Positions 42,057-50,090 of a DNA stretch of 64,000 nucleotides are shown in pieces. The position numbers and the translations under genes were made by a program. This DNA is from Xanthomonas sp. F10. GTDB lineage: Bacteria > Pseudomonadota > Gammaproteobacteria > Xanthomonadales > Xanthomonadaceae. A model generated the notes under the pieces. That model ran no database searches. It worked only from the letters and a program-made list of their open reading frames with translations, and had not been told where the DNA came from. The stretch covers positions 648,456-712,455 of the forward strand of contig NZ_JACHNP010000001.1 in assembly GCF_014206815.1 (NCBI RefSeq), written 5' to 3'. How positions within the stretch are numbered: the first letter of the stretch is position 1; each line of letters begins with the position of its first letter.

Positions 42057-42795
42057 GCGCCTGATCGCTGTGCTCGCCGGCTTCGCCTCGGCGCTGCTGC
42101 TGTCCGCCTCGGCCATGGCGGCCGAGGGCGGCGCCACCCTGCAGGCCGGCAACGACCTGGGCGACCGCGCCTCGCTGCAACGCGGCGCCAAGCTGTTCAT
42201 GAACTACTGTTCCGGCTGCCATTCGCTCAAGTACCTGCGCTACCAGCGCATGGCCGAGGATCTGGGGCTGAGCGAGGACGAGGTGATGCACAACCTCAAC
42301 TTCACCGGCGCCAAGATCGGCGAGCACATCGAGACGGCGATGCCGCACGATGCGGCGGCCAAGTGGTTCGGCAAGGCGCCGCCGGACCTGAGCCTGATCG
42401 CCCGCGTGCGCGGCACCGACTGGGTCTACACCTACCTCAAGTCGTTCTACCTCGACCAATCGCGGCCATTGGGCTGGAACAACAAGCTGTTCGCCAACGC
42501 CTCCATGCCCAATCCGCTGTGGGACCTGCAGGGCCTGCAGCAGCCGGTCTACGGCAAGGCCGAGCAGCCGGGCGTGGACAAGCCGGTGGAGCGGCTGCAG
42601 CTGGCCACGCCGGGCAAGCAGAGCCCGGTCGAGTTCGACCAGACGGTGCGCGACATCAGCAATTTCCTCGAGTACGCCAGCGAGCCGGCGGCGCTCAAGC
42701 GGCAGAGCCTGGGCGTGTGGGTGGTGCTGTTCCTGGCGCTGCTGACCTTCCTGGCCTATCTGCTGAAGAAGGAATACTGGAAGGACGTGCATTGA
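42049..42795 (+). CDS. petC: Ubiquinol-cytochrome c reductase cytochrome c1 subunit
   Basis: A 248-residue membrane-anchored c-type cytochrome. A signal peptide ends near AMA|AEGG (residue 24); the covalent heme site is C54-SG-C57-H58. A C-terminal helix (about 221-240) anchors the domain to the inner membrane from the periplasmic side. It passes electrons from the Rieske centre to soluble cytochrome c. It is the last gene of petABC. Confidence 0.95.
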   Translation: MTKRLIAVLAGFASALLLSASAMAAEGGATLQAGNDLGDRASLQRGAKLFMNYCSGCHSLKYLRYQRMAEDLGLSEDEVMHNLNFTGAKIGEHIETAMPHDAAAKWFGKAPPDLSLIARVRGTDWVYTYLKSFYLDQSRPLGWNNKLFANASMPNPLWDLQGLQQPVYGKAEQPGVDKPVERLQLATPGKQSPVEFDQTVRDISNFLEYASEPAALKRQSLGVWVVLFLALLTFLAYLLKKEYWKDVH

Positions 42796-42965
42796 GCGCC
42801 GGCCGTTTCGGCCGCGCCCCGGCTGCACCGTTGCTGAGCCGATCCCCTGTTCATCCTATTGGCTTTTGTGAGCGAGGGTTGCACACTCAGGGGCCGTGAC
42901 GACCGTCCGCAATGTGCGGGCGGCGTCGATGCGGCCGGCGGATTCCGGCCGTCGGAGAGCCTTGA

Positions 42966-43601
42966 ATGGCGGCGAGTTTGCGCATGCGAAATACCTTGAC
43001 GTTGTTTTCCTCCACGGATGATGTCCTGTGCCACCGCGTCCGCCTGGTGCTCGCGGCCAAGGGCGTGACCTACGATTTCGTGGCGGTGGATCCGCAGAAT
43101 CCGCCGGAAGACCTGATCGACCTGAATCCCTACCACTCGGTGCCTACGCTGGTGGAGCGCGAGCTGGTGCTGTACGCCGCCTCGGTGGTCAGCGAGTACC
43201 TGGACGAGCGCTACCCGCATCCGCCGCTGATGCCGGTCGATCCGCTCTCGCGCGCGCGGCTGCGCCTGGCGATGCTGCGCATCGAGCACGACTGGGTGCC
43301 GCAGGTGCAGGCGATCCAGCTCGGCAACAAGGCCCAAGCCGAAGCCGGGCGCAAGCGCCTGAAAGAACTGCTGACCGCCTCGGTACCGCTGTTCAAGGCC
43401 AGCAAGTTCTTCCTCAATCCGGAGATGAGCCTGGCCGATTGCGCGATGGCGCCGATCATCTGGCGCCTGCAGGCGCTGGACATCCCGCTGCCGAAGGACG
43501 GCAAGGCGATCGAGGATTACGGCAACCGCATCTTCCGCAATCCGGGGTTCATCCGCAGCCTGACCGACCAGGAAAAGAAACTGCGCGACCTGCCGGCATG
43601 A
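42966..43601 (+). CDS. sspA: Stringent starvation protein A
   Basis: A 211-residue GST-fold protein. The N-terminal thioredoxin-like domain starts LTLFSSTDDVLCHRVRLVLA and has DLNPYHSVPTLVERELVLY; the rest is helical. SspA binds RNA polymerase and adjusts transcription in stationary phase and stress; it lacks GST activity in E. coli. The ATG at 42966 has GGAGAG upstream. Its place after petABC and before sspB is the standard arrangement in gammaproteobacteria. Confidence 0.92.
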   Translation: MAASLRMRNTLTLFSSTDDVLCHRVRLVLAAKGVTYDFVAVDPQNPPEDLIDLNPYHSVPTLVERELVLYAASVVSEYLDERYPHPPLMPVDPLSRARLRLAMLRIEHDWVPQVQAIQLGNKAQAEAGRKRLKELLTASVPLFKASKFFLNPEMSLADCAMAPIIWRLQALDIPLPKDGKAIEDYGNRIFRNPGFIRSLTDQEKKLRDLPA

Positions 43602-43674
43602 TGCTGTCCGCCGCGCGGTCCCCGCTGTCTTTGGAACTGTACCGGCGTTGCGCGCCGGCACGTAGAATGGGCGC

Positions 43675-44106
43675 ATGAGCGACGACACTTCCCGCATGAC
43701 CAGCCATCGCCCGTACCTGCTGCGGGCGCTGGTGGAATGGATCAACGACAACGGCATGACCCCGCACATCCTGGTGGATGCGGGCCTGCCCGGCGTGCAG
43801 GTGCCGCCGAGCGCGGTCAAGGACGGGCGGGTGGTGCTGAACATCGCCGAGCGCGCGGTGGTGCGTCTGCAGATCGACAACGACGGGGTCAGCTTCACCG
43901 CCCGCTTCGGCGGCGTCAGCTACCCGGTACAGGTGCCGATGGCCGCGGTGCTGGCGGTCTATGCACGCGAGACCGGGCAAGGCATGGCGCTGCCGGACGA
44001 CATCCACGGCGCCAGCGAGCCGCCGGGCGACGACACCCCGCCACCGCCGCGGCCGGGCGGTTCCGACGACGCCGGTAAGCGTCCGCGCCTGCGCGTGGTC
44101 AAGTAA
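43675..44106 (+). CDS. sspB: ClpXP protease specificity-enhancing factor SspB
   Basis: A 143-residue adaptor. The folded N-terminal domain (RPYLLRALVEWINDNGMTPHILVD; NIAERAVVRLQI; GVSYPVQVPMAAVLAVYARETGQGM) binds ssrA-tagged peptides. A flexible Pro/Gly-rich linker leads to the C-terminal ClpX-binding peptide (KRPRLRVVK), which is conserved. It delivers stalled-ribosome products to ClpXP. A hairpin follows 10 bases after the stop. Confidence 0.94.
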   Translation: MSDDTSRMTSHRPYLLRALVEWINDNGMTPHILVDAGLPGVQVPPSAVKDGRVVLNIAERAVVRLQIDNDGVSFTARFGGVSYPVQVPMAAVLAVYARETGQGMALPDDIHGASEPPGDDTPPPPRPGGSDDAGKRPRLRVVK

Positions 44107-44115
44107 GCAGGCAAT

Positions 44116-44136
44116 GCGCGGCCTCGGTGGCCGCGC
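44116..44136 (+). terminator. Hairpin after sspB
   Basis: An 8-bp perfect stem (GCGCGGCC / GGCCGCGC) with a 5-base loop, 10 bases after the sspB stop. A T-run is lacking, so efficiency is uncertain. Confidence 0.5.
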
Positions 44137-44192
44137 GCGGTACCCGCGTCTTAGTGTTTCCGCTATGCGCGCATCGCGCACGGCGTTCTGGC

Positions 44193-44258
44193 ATAGGAGC
44201 GGCTTCAGCAGCGACAGCCGTGACCGTTCACGCCCGTCGCGGCTGAAGCCGCTGCTAC
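44193..44258. repeat. REP-like repeat pair forming a hairpin
   Basis: Two facing copies of the 23-bp core seen at 1804: a variant reading ATAGGAGCGGCTTCAGCAGC at 44193 and GTCGCGGCTGAAGCCGCTGC at 44236. They are separated by 20 bases and can form a long hairpin, a REP-doublet arrangement. The element lies between sspB and the DUF3301 gene, which converge. Confidence 0.7.
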
Positions 44259-44384
44259 GACAGGCGGATAGATCCCAGCAGTCGCGGTCCATTTCCAGGT
44301 GGCATGGCGAAACGGTTTGCGCGCCGCCTTTGCCGCTGCATGAGAGGCCGCACGTCATCGCTGCGCAGCCGTGGCGCATGGCTC

Positions 44385-44729
44385 TCAGTCGCGCTGCGCG
44401 CGGACGTCCTGCAGGCTGCTCACGCTGGCCACCGACGGCCCGGTGAACGCGATCAGCTGATCGCCGAGCAGCACCAGGCGCCCGCTGTGGCGGTCGGTGC
44501 CGTCGTAGGAATAGTCGAAGCGGAAGCTGCGCTCGAAGCCGAGCCAGCCACTGGGCAGGCGCCGCAGGCGCAAGCCGGTGCCATGCACGCTCTGGTCCAG
44601 CCATTGCACGTCGGCGGCCTTGCAGGCATTGCGGCCGAGGATTTCGGCGCGTTCGGCGGCGGCACGCGAGGCGTTCCAGAACGCGAACACCGCCGCGCCG
44701 GCGATCATCAACAGGATCAGGCTGGGCAT
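44385..44729 (-). CDS. DUF3301 family membrane protein
   Basis: A 114-residue protein with one N-terminal membrane helix (SLILLMIAGAAVFAFW) and a small domain with C36 (RNACKAADVQWLDQSVH) and RRLPSGWLGFERSFRFDYS, which matches DUF3301, a gammaproteobacterial family of unknown function. The domain's location, inside or outside the cell, is not settled from sequence. It stands alone between repeats. Confidence 0.85.
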   Translation of the reverse strand: MPSLILLMIAGAAVFAFWNASRAAAERAEILGRNACKAADVQWLDQSVHGTGLRLRRLPSGWLGFERSFRFDYSYDGTDRHSGRLVLLGDQLIAFTGPSVASVSSLQDVRAQRD

Positions 44730-44772
44730 GGCGCCACTGTAGCGATGCGCCGGTAGGGGGGCAATCTGGTGT

Positions 44773-44812
44773 GGGGCTGGGATTCGGGATTCGGGATTGG
44801 GGATTGGCAGGT
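44773..44812. repeat. GGGATTCGGGATT-type intergenic repeat
   Basis: Four tandem units of GGGATT(C/G)GG in plus sense, upstream of the DUF3301 gene. Related runs occur at 22649, 27208, 27311 and 49346. The rest of the gap to 45018 shows nothing convincing. Confidence 0.65.
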
Positions 44813-45018
44813 GGGTCGGTGGCTGCCGGGGCGATGCACTGCCGGGGCGATGCCGCGTCAGCGCACCTGCAGGGGTTTCGGGGCACCGAGCCGAAGGGTT
44901 TTGGCAACCACCATCCTGCCGAGCAAAGGTTGCACGGCGCGTCGATCGCGCAGGTGCGCATCCGCGCGAATCCTGTTTTGGAGGCGGCGACGTCGTGGTT
45001 GGACGCTGCGTCGCAGTT

Positions 45019-46131
45019 CTAGGATTGTGGCTCGGTCTTGGGCGCGTCTTTGCTGGGCGCGGCGGGTTGTGGTGGAGCAGGCACTGCGGCGGGCGCCAGT
45101 GGCGGGGACGGCACGTTCGGGGCGGTGGGCGGTGCTGCAGGCGTGCCGGGTGCCGCGCTTGCTGGAGTCGCGGTCGCCGGCGTGATCGGCACTGCAGCAG
45201 GAGCGGTGGGCAGGGTCGGCGGCAGCAGCTGCGCCTGCGGTTGCAGCTTCAGCAGGGCCGACCAGTCCTGGCGGTTGAAGTCGCACAGTTCTTCGTGGCC
45301 AGGCGTGCATTCGAGCGCGGCGCCTTCGTCGTTCTGGTCCTGCGCCAGCGGCGCGTCCAGTTGCAGGCGCCCGCTGCGGTCCAGCTTGAGCTTGCGCATG
45401 GTCACCGCGTTGAACACGTTGCCGCCGATCAGGTACAGGGTCTGGTCGCCGCCGACGTTGGCCGCGACCACGATGTCGCAATGCGATTCCCAGGGCAGCG
45501 GGCGGCCGCGTGCCAGCGCCTCGCGCAGGCCGGCGGCGCCGACCGGCTGCCGGCGGCCGCGCAGGAAGCACAGCAGGTCGCCGGGGGCGGGCTTTTCCTG
45601 CTGCGGGTCGGCGAAGCGATAGGGCAGGCCGTCGGCGCCGGCCTGGTAGGCGGCGCGGATGTAGTCGATGTGGCGGATCGAGGTGTGGAAGCCGGCCACG
45701 CCGGCGCGCACCATCACGTAGGAGACGAAGGCCGCCGACCAGGGGTTGTCGACGAGGAAGGCGCGGCAGTCGTTCTCCCGGTAGCGCGACCCGTCCAGCT
45801 GCTGGCAGCTTTCGGCGCCGTCGAACCGTCCCATCGCGCCCAACGTGCCGCTGTCGCGCCAGTACGCGGCCACGCGCTGCCAGGCTTCGATGCCGTCGTC
45901 GGCGAGGTCGGCGCGTTCGGCCTCGGTGACGCGCAGGCCGGCGAGGCGGCCGTCGCGATCGATGAACGGACGCCACCACAGCCGGTGTTCGTTGCAGGCG
46001 GTGCGCACGATCGCCACCGCCGCCGGGGTCAGGCCGAAACGCGGCGGCAGATCGCAGACTTCCGCGGCCGCGGCGCGGCCGGCAGGAAACAGGGCGGCGA
46101 CACACAGCAGCGCGAACCAGGGGCGGAACAT
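45019..46131 (-). CDS. DUF2272 family secreted protein
   Basis: A 370-residue protein with a signal peptide (FALLCVAALFPAGRAAAAE), a DUF2272 domain (about residues 70-240) and a long Ala/Pro-rich C-terminal tail (about 285-370). The domain has Cys/His residues suggesting an NlpC/P60- or CHAP-like fold (NPWSAAFVSYVMVRAGV; PGDLLCFLRGR; PWESHCDIVVAANVGGD), which would make it a cell-wall amidase-like enzyme; this is inference. The family's function is not established. Confidence 0.82.
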   Translation of the reverse strand: MFRPWFALLCVAALFPAGRAAAAEVCDLPPRFGLTPAAVAIVRTACNEHRLWWRPFIDRDGRLAGLRVTEAERADLADDGIEAWQRVAAYWRDSGTLGAMGRFDGAESCQQLDGSRYRENDCRAFLVDNPWSAAFVSYVMVRAGVAGFHTSIRHIDYIRAAYQAGADGLPYRFADPQQEKPAPGDLLCFLRGRRQPVGAAGLREALARGRPLPWESHCDIVVAANVGGDQTLYLIGGNVFNAVTMRKLKLDRSGRLQLDAPLAQDQNDEGAALECTPGHEELCDFNRQDWSALLKLQPQAQLLPPTLPTAPAAVPITPATATPASAAPGTPAAPPTAPNVPSPPLAPAAVPAPPQPAAPSKDAPKTEPQS

Positions 46132-46269
46132 CGGCGAACTCGGCGGGCAGGAGGAGCGCGCAGCGTCGCAGAGCGGCGTTGGCGAGGCCGTGAAGTGTAG
46201 GGCGCGGCGTGCGGGCCGAGGGCAGGTGGTGGTGTCCCACTGGTGGCGGTGGTGGCCGGCGTAAGGGCG
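46132..46269. other. Intergenic region upstream of the DUF2272 gene
   Basis: About 140 GC-rich bases between the possible small frame downstream of nadC and the DUF2272 start. Nothing convincing is seen apart from what may be the DUF2272 promoter. Confidence 0.4.
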
Positions 46270-46392
46270 CTACGCAGCGGCCCCCCGTGTCTTGGCCTGC
46301 ACTGCCCAGCGACGGGCCTCATCCAGCCAGGCTGGAAGCATCGACGTCGGCGCCGTGGGGGCGCCAGGTGGGTCCACCTCCGCCACCGGCAT
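46270..46392 (-). CDS. Possible small protein downstream of nadC
   Basis: A 40-residue open frame in the 300-bp gap after nadC, on the same strand. The codons show strong G/C third-position bias, and the sequence (PMP... then LPAWLDEARRWAVQAKTRG) looks like an amphipathic helix after a Pro-rich start. A GTG four codons upstream (46404) is an alternative start. There is no obvious ribosome site and no recognised family. It could equally be the tail of a decayed gene. Confidence 0.3.
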   Translation of the reverse strand: MPVAEVDPPGAPTAPTSMLPAWLDEARRWAVQAKTRGAAA

Positions 46393-46432
46393 GGGATGGG
46401 CCACGCGGCGCCGCTGCGGCGCGGCGTCGTCG

Positions 46433-47311
46433 CTATTGCGGCGGCGGGCCGAGTTTCAGCGACAGATCCACGGCCTGCACGTGCTTGGTCAGCGCGCCGA
46501 TGGAGATGCAGTCGACGCCGTCCTCCGCGATCGCGCGCACCGCCTCCAGGTCGACGCCGCCGGAGACTTCCAGCGGGATCGCGCGGTGGAACGGGGCTCC
46601 CGCGGCGATCGCCACGGCGGCGCGGCGCTGTTCCGCGGTGAAGTCGTCGATCAGGATGCGGTCGCAGCCGGCCTGCAGTGCCTCGCGCAGTTGCTCCAGG
46701 GTTTCCACCTCGACCACCAGCGGCAGCGCCGACCACTGCGCACGCGCGGCGGCCACTGCCGCAGGCAGCGAGCCGGCAGCGTGGATGTGGTTTTCCTTCA
46801 GCATCACCGTGTCGTACAGGCCGATGCGGTGGTTGCTGCCGCCGCCGCAGCGCACCGCGTACTTCTGCGCCAGGCGCAGGCCGGGCAGGGTCTTGCGCGT
46901 ATCCAGGATGCGCGCGCCGGTGCCGGCGACCGCGGCCACGTAGGTGGCGGTGGCGGTAGCGGTGGCCGACAGGGTCTGCAGGAAGTTCAGCGAGGTGCGC
47001 TCGGCGCTGACCAGGGCGCGGCTGCGCCCGTGCAGCAGGGCCAGCACGGTGCCGGCGGCCACGTGCTGGCCTTCGGCCACCTGCCAGTCGATCCTGACCT
47101 GCGGATCCAGCGCCTGGTGGCAGGCGTCGAACCAAGGGCGGCCGGCGATCACCGCGTCCTGCTTGCACAGCAGGTAGGCGCTGTCGGCGCGGTCGGGCAA
47201 CAGCGCGGCGGTGACGTCGCCGCTGCCGAGGTCCTCGGCCAGCGCGCGCGCGACGTCGGCGGCGATCAGCTCCGCGGCGGGCGCCTGCGGCGGCGCCGTG
47301 TCGCGGCTCAT
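46433..47311 (-). CDS. nadC: Nicotinate-nucleotide pyrophosphorylase (carboxylating)
   Basis: A 292-residue quinolinate phosphoribosyltransferase of de novo NAD synthesis: quinolinate + PRPP to nicotinate mononucleotide + CO2. Conserved active-site segments are visible: ERTSLNFLQTLSA, LDTRKTLPGLR, CGGGSNHRIGLYDTVMLKENH, and EVSGGVDLEAVRAIAEDGVD. The ATG at 47311 overlaps the stop of the upstream Trm112-like gene by four bases. The usual length is about 290 residues, so it is complete. Confidence 0.95.
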   Translation of the reverse strand: MSRDTAPPQAPAAELIAADVARALAEDLGSGDVTAALLPDRADSAYLLCKQDAVIAGRPWFDACHQALDPQVRIDWQVAEGQHVAAGTVLALLHGRSRALVSAERTSLNFLQTLSATATATATYVAAVAGTGARILDTRKTLPGLRLAQKYAVRCGGGSNHRIGLYDTVMLKENHIHAAGSLPAAVAAARAQWSALPLVVEVETLEQLREALQAGCDRILIDDFTAEQRRAAVAIAAGAPFHRAIPLEVSGGVDLEAVRAIAEDGVDCISIGALTKHVQAVDLSLKLGPPPQ

Positions 47312-47577
47312 TTGGCCGGGAAGTCGGCGAGCTGGGCGGTGCCGATGGCTTCTTCGGCCAGCAGCACCGGAATGCCGTCGTCGACGCGGAACACCTGCTT
47401 GCGGTCGCGGGTGATCAGGGCTTCGCGCAGCGGTTGCGCCTGAGCGCTGCCATCGGCGCGCTGCACGCCGCCGGCGGCGATGGCGCGGTTCAGCGCCTCC
47501 AGGCCGCGCGCCTCCAGCAGCGCCAGCGGTTGGCGGGTGTCGGGCGAGCACAGCAGGTCGAGCAGTTTGCGGTCCAT
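47308..47577 (-). CDS. Trm112/YcaR-like small protein without zinc cysteines
   Basis: An 89-residue protein of the Trm112 family: MDRKLLDLLCSP at the start and VDDGIPVLLAEEA near the end are the family signatures. E. coli YcaR is ~60 residues with a CxxC pair; here an insertion of ~30 residues fills the middle and only one Cys (LLCSP) remains, so a structural zinc is unlikely. Trm112 proteins activate methyltransferases in other organisms; the partner here is unknown. It is coupled to nadC by a 4-base overlap. Confidence 0.82.
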   Translation of the reverse strand: MDRKLLDLLCSPDTRQPLALLEARGLEALNRAIAAGGVQRADGSAQAQPLREALITRDRKQVFRVDDGIPVLLAEEAIGTAQLADFPAK

Positions 47578-47635
47578 CCGGTCTTCGTCTTGCGTGGAAG
47601 ACGGCTAGAATACGTCTTTAAGGCAGGGGACGGCC

Positions 47636-48139
47636 ATGACCTCCAAGCAAACCGCGCCGCTCGTCGGCATCGTGATGGGTTCCCGCTCCGACTGGGAGAC
47701 CATGCAGCATGCAGCGCAGAAACTCGATGCGCTGGGCGTGCCCTATGAAGTGAAGGTGGTGTCGGCGCACCGCACCCCCGACGTGTTGTTCTCCTATGCC
47801 GAGCAAGCGGCCGGGCGCGGCCTGCGTGCGATCGTGGCCGGTGCCGGCGGCGCTGCGCACCTGCCGGGCATGCTGGCGGCCAAGACCGCGGTGCCGGTGC
47901 TGGGCGTGCCGGTGCAGTCCAAGGCCCTCAACGGCATGGACTCGTTGCTGTCGATCGTGCAGATGCCGGCCGGCATCCCCGTGGCCACCTTCGCGATCGG
48001 CAACGCCGGCGCGGCCAACGCCGCGCTGTTCGCCGCGGCCATGCTGGCGCACGACCACGCCGAGATCGGCACCGCGCTGGGCGACTTCCGCCAGCGCCAG
48101 ACCGACGACGTGATGGCCAAGGACGATCCGCGCCAATGA
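47636..48139 (+). CDS. purE: 5-(carboxyamino)imidazole ribonucleotide mutase PurE
   Basis: A 167-residue enzyme that converts N5-CAIR to CAIR in purine synthesis. Conserved segments are [40 protein letters not shown] and [20 protein letters not shown], including the active-site His in SAHR. A -10-like TAGAAT lies at 47606-47611, 25 bases upstream of the ATG. The stop overlaps the purK start (ATGA). Confidence 0.96.
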   Translation: MTSKQTAPLVGIVMGSRSDWETMQHAAQKLDALGVPYEVKVVSAHRTPDVLFSYAEQAAGRGLRAIVAGAGGAAHLPGMLAAKTAVPVLGVPVQSKALNGMDSLLSIVQMPAGIPVATFAIGNAGAANAALFAAAMLAHDHAEIGTALGDFRQRQTDDVMAKDDPRQ

Positions 48140-49284
48140 CCACCGTCGGCATTCTGGGCGCGGGGCAGTTGGCGCGCATGATGGCGGTGGCCGGTGTGCC
48201 GCTGGGCCTGCGCTTCGCGCTGCTGGATCCGGCGGCCGATGCCTGCGCCGGGCAGGTCGCGCCGCTGCGGGTCGGCGACTATGCCGACCAGGCGGCGCTG
48301 GCCGCGTTCGCCGACGCGGTCGACGTGGCGACCTTCGATTTCGAGAACGTGCCGGCGGACAGCGCCGCCGCCCTGGCCGGGCAGGTGCCGGTGTTCCCGA
48401 GTCCGGATGCGCTGGCCGTGGCGCAGGACCGCCTGGCCGAGAAGACCCTGTTCCGCGAGCTCGGCATCCCGGTGCCGGCGTTCGCTGCGATCGACACCCG
48501 CGCCGATCTGGACGCGGCGCTGGCGCAGGTCGGCACGCCATGCATCCTCAAGACCCGCCGGCTCGGCTACGACGGCAAGGGCCAGTTCCGCATCGCCTCC
48601 GCCGCCGATGCCGATGCGGCCTGGGAGGCGCTGGGCGCGCAGGCGGCCAGCGTGGGCCTGATCGCCGAGGCGTTCGTGCCGTTCCAGCGCGAGGTCAGCG
48701 TGGTGGCGGTGCGTGGCCGCGACGGCGAATTTCGCACCTGGCCGCTGACCGAGAACTGGCACGTGCATGGCGTGCTCTCGGCCAGCCTGGCGCCGGCGCA
48801 GGCCGATGCCGCGCTGGAGCAGGCGGCGGTGGCGCACGCGCGCGCCCTGGCCGAGCGCCTGCAGTACGTGGGCGTGTTCGCGCTGGAACTGTTCTGCCGC
48901 GACGGCGAACTGCTGGCCAACGAGATGGCCCCGCGCGTGCACAACTCCGGCCACTGGACCATCGAAGGCGCGGAGACCTCGCAGTTCGAGAATCACCTGC
49001 GTGCGGTGCTGGGACTGCCGCTCGGGTCCACCCGGATGCGCGGCCATGCCTGCATGCTCAACTGGATCGGTGCGATGCCCGACGCCGCGCCGGTGCTGGC
49101 GCAGCCCGGCGGGCATTGGCACGACTACGGCAAGGAGCCGCGCGAGGGCCGCAAGGTCGGCCACGCCACCCTGCGCGAGGACACGCCCGAGGCGCTGGCC
49201 CAGGCCCTCCAGGCGGTGGGCGCGCAACTGCAGCGCGACGCCCAGGTCGCCCCGGTGATCGCCGCCCTGCGCGGCCAGCGCTGA
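48136..49284 (+). CDS. purK: N5-carboxyaminoimidazole ribonucleotide synthase PurK
   Basis: A 382-residue ATP-grasp enzyme that makes N5-CAIR from AIR, ATP and bicarbonate, feeding PurE. Visible family segments are [17 protein letters not shown], the ATP-grasp loop [31 protein letters not shown] and [16 protein letters not shown]. It overlaps purE by four bases. A hairpin (49298-49317) follows 13 bases after the stop. Confidence 0.95.
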   Translation: MTTVGILGAGQLARMMAVAGVPLGLRFALLDPAADACAGQVAPLRVGDYADQAALAAFADAVDVATFDFENVPADSAAALAGQVPVFPSPDALAVAQDRLAEKTLFRELGIPVPAFAAIDTRADLDAALAQVGTPCILKTRRLGYDGKGQFRIASAADADAAWEALGAQAASVGLIAEAFVPFQREVSVVAVRGRDGEFRTWPLTENWHVHGVLSASLAPAQADAALEQAAVAHARALAERLQYVGVFALELFCRDGELLANEMAPRVHNSGHWTIEGAETSQFENHLRAVLGLPLGSTRMRGHACMLNWIGAMPDAAPVLAQPGGHWHDYGKEPREGRKVGHATLREDTPEALAQALQAVGAQLQRDAQVAPVIAALRGQR

Positions 49285-49297
49285 ACCAGCAGCAGGA

Positions 49298-49317
49298 GGC
49301 CCAGCTCACGCTGGGCC
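49298..49317 (+). terminator. Hairpin after purEK
   Basis: A perfect 8-bp stem (GGCCCAGC / GCTGGGCC, with a TCAC loop) 13 bases after the purK stop. No T-tract follows. Confidence 0.5.
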
Positions 49318-49345
49318 AGGAACCGGTGGCCACTGTCGCCGCTCC

Positions 49346-49384
49346 TGCCAATCCCCAATCCCGAATCCCGAATCCCGAATCCCG
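49346..49384. repeat. GGGATTCGGGATT-type intergenic repeat
   Basis: Five near-perfect units (CAATCCC, then CGAATCCC repeats) between the convergent purK and sodB-like genes. Same family as the runs at 22649, 27208, 27311 and 44773. Confidence 0.7.
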
Positions 49385-49386
49385 GC

Positions 49387-49965
49387 TCAACGCAGATTGG
49401 ACGCCGCGAACTCCCAGTTCACCAGCTTCCAGAACGCCTGCAGATAGCGCGCGCGGTCGCCGGGATAGTCGGTGTAGTAGGCGTGTTCCCAGACGTCGCA
49501 GGCCAGCAGCGGCGTGTCGTCGCCGGTCAGCGGCGTGCCGGCGTTGGCGGTGCTGACCACGGCCAGGCTGCCATCCGGACGTTGCACCAGCCAGACCCAG
49601 CCCGAGCCGAACACCGCCAGCGCCATGCGTTCGAACTCGGCCTTGAACCGGGCGACGTCGCCGAAGCTCTTGGCCAGGCGCTCGCCGAGCGCGCCGCCGG
49701 GTTCGCCGCCGCCGCGCGGGCGCAGGCAGCGCCAGTAGAACTCGTGGTTCCAGACCTCGGCCGCGTCCTGGAACAGCCGGCCCTGGGCGCGCCGCAGCAG
49801 GTCCGGCAGCGCCAGTTCCGCCAGGTCGCTGCCGGCCAGCCGCGCATTGAGCCGTTCCACCAGGGCGCGCTGATGCTGGCCGTGGTGTTGTTCCACCGCC
49901 GCGGCGGACAGGTGCGGGGCCAGCGAAGCGGCGCCGTAGGGCAGGGGAGCGAGTTCGATGGGCAT
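49387..49965 (-). CDS. sodB: Fe-type superoxide dismutase homologue with altered active-site second sphere
   Basis: A 192-residue protein that aligns end to end with E. coli SodB (193 residues). The four metal ligands are present: His in VEQHHGQH, His in EVWNHEFYW, and Asp and His in CDVWEHAYY. Two second-sphere residues differ from the family norm: the Tyr34 position is Leu (QHQRALV instead of KHHQTYV) and the Gln69 position is Glu (AAEVWNH instead of AAQVWNH). In E. coli these residues tune redox potential and proton delivery. Activity and metal preference may therefore be unusual. No signal peptide, so it acts in the cytoplasm. Confidence 0.88.
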   Translation of the reverse strand: MPIELAPLPYGAASLAPHLSAAAVEQHHGQHQRALVERLNARLAGSDLAELALPDLLRRAQGRLFQDAAEVWNHEFYWRCLRPRGGGEPGGALGERLAKSFGDVARFKAEFERMALAVFGSGWVWLVQRPDGSLAVVSTANAGTPLTGDDTPLLACDVWEHAYYTDYPGDRARYLQAFWKLVNWEFAASNLR

Positions 49966-50090
49966 GGATCCTCGGGCGGTTTCGGGTGCGTGTCGCGGTA
50001 CTGCCGCGCGCAGGGCTTACACTATGCGGCTACGCGAGAGTCTAGCCGACCGCCAAGGTCGTTCTTTCGCCCCAGCAGGAGAGAACCCGC

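Noticed and set aside
42796-42965. Possible tRNA or small RNA gene between petC and sspA
   Set aside because: No cloverleaf, no GTTC-type T-arm, and no clear promoter-terminator pair.
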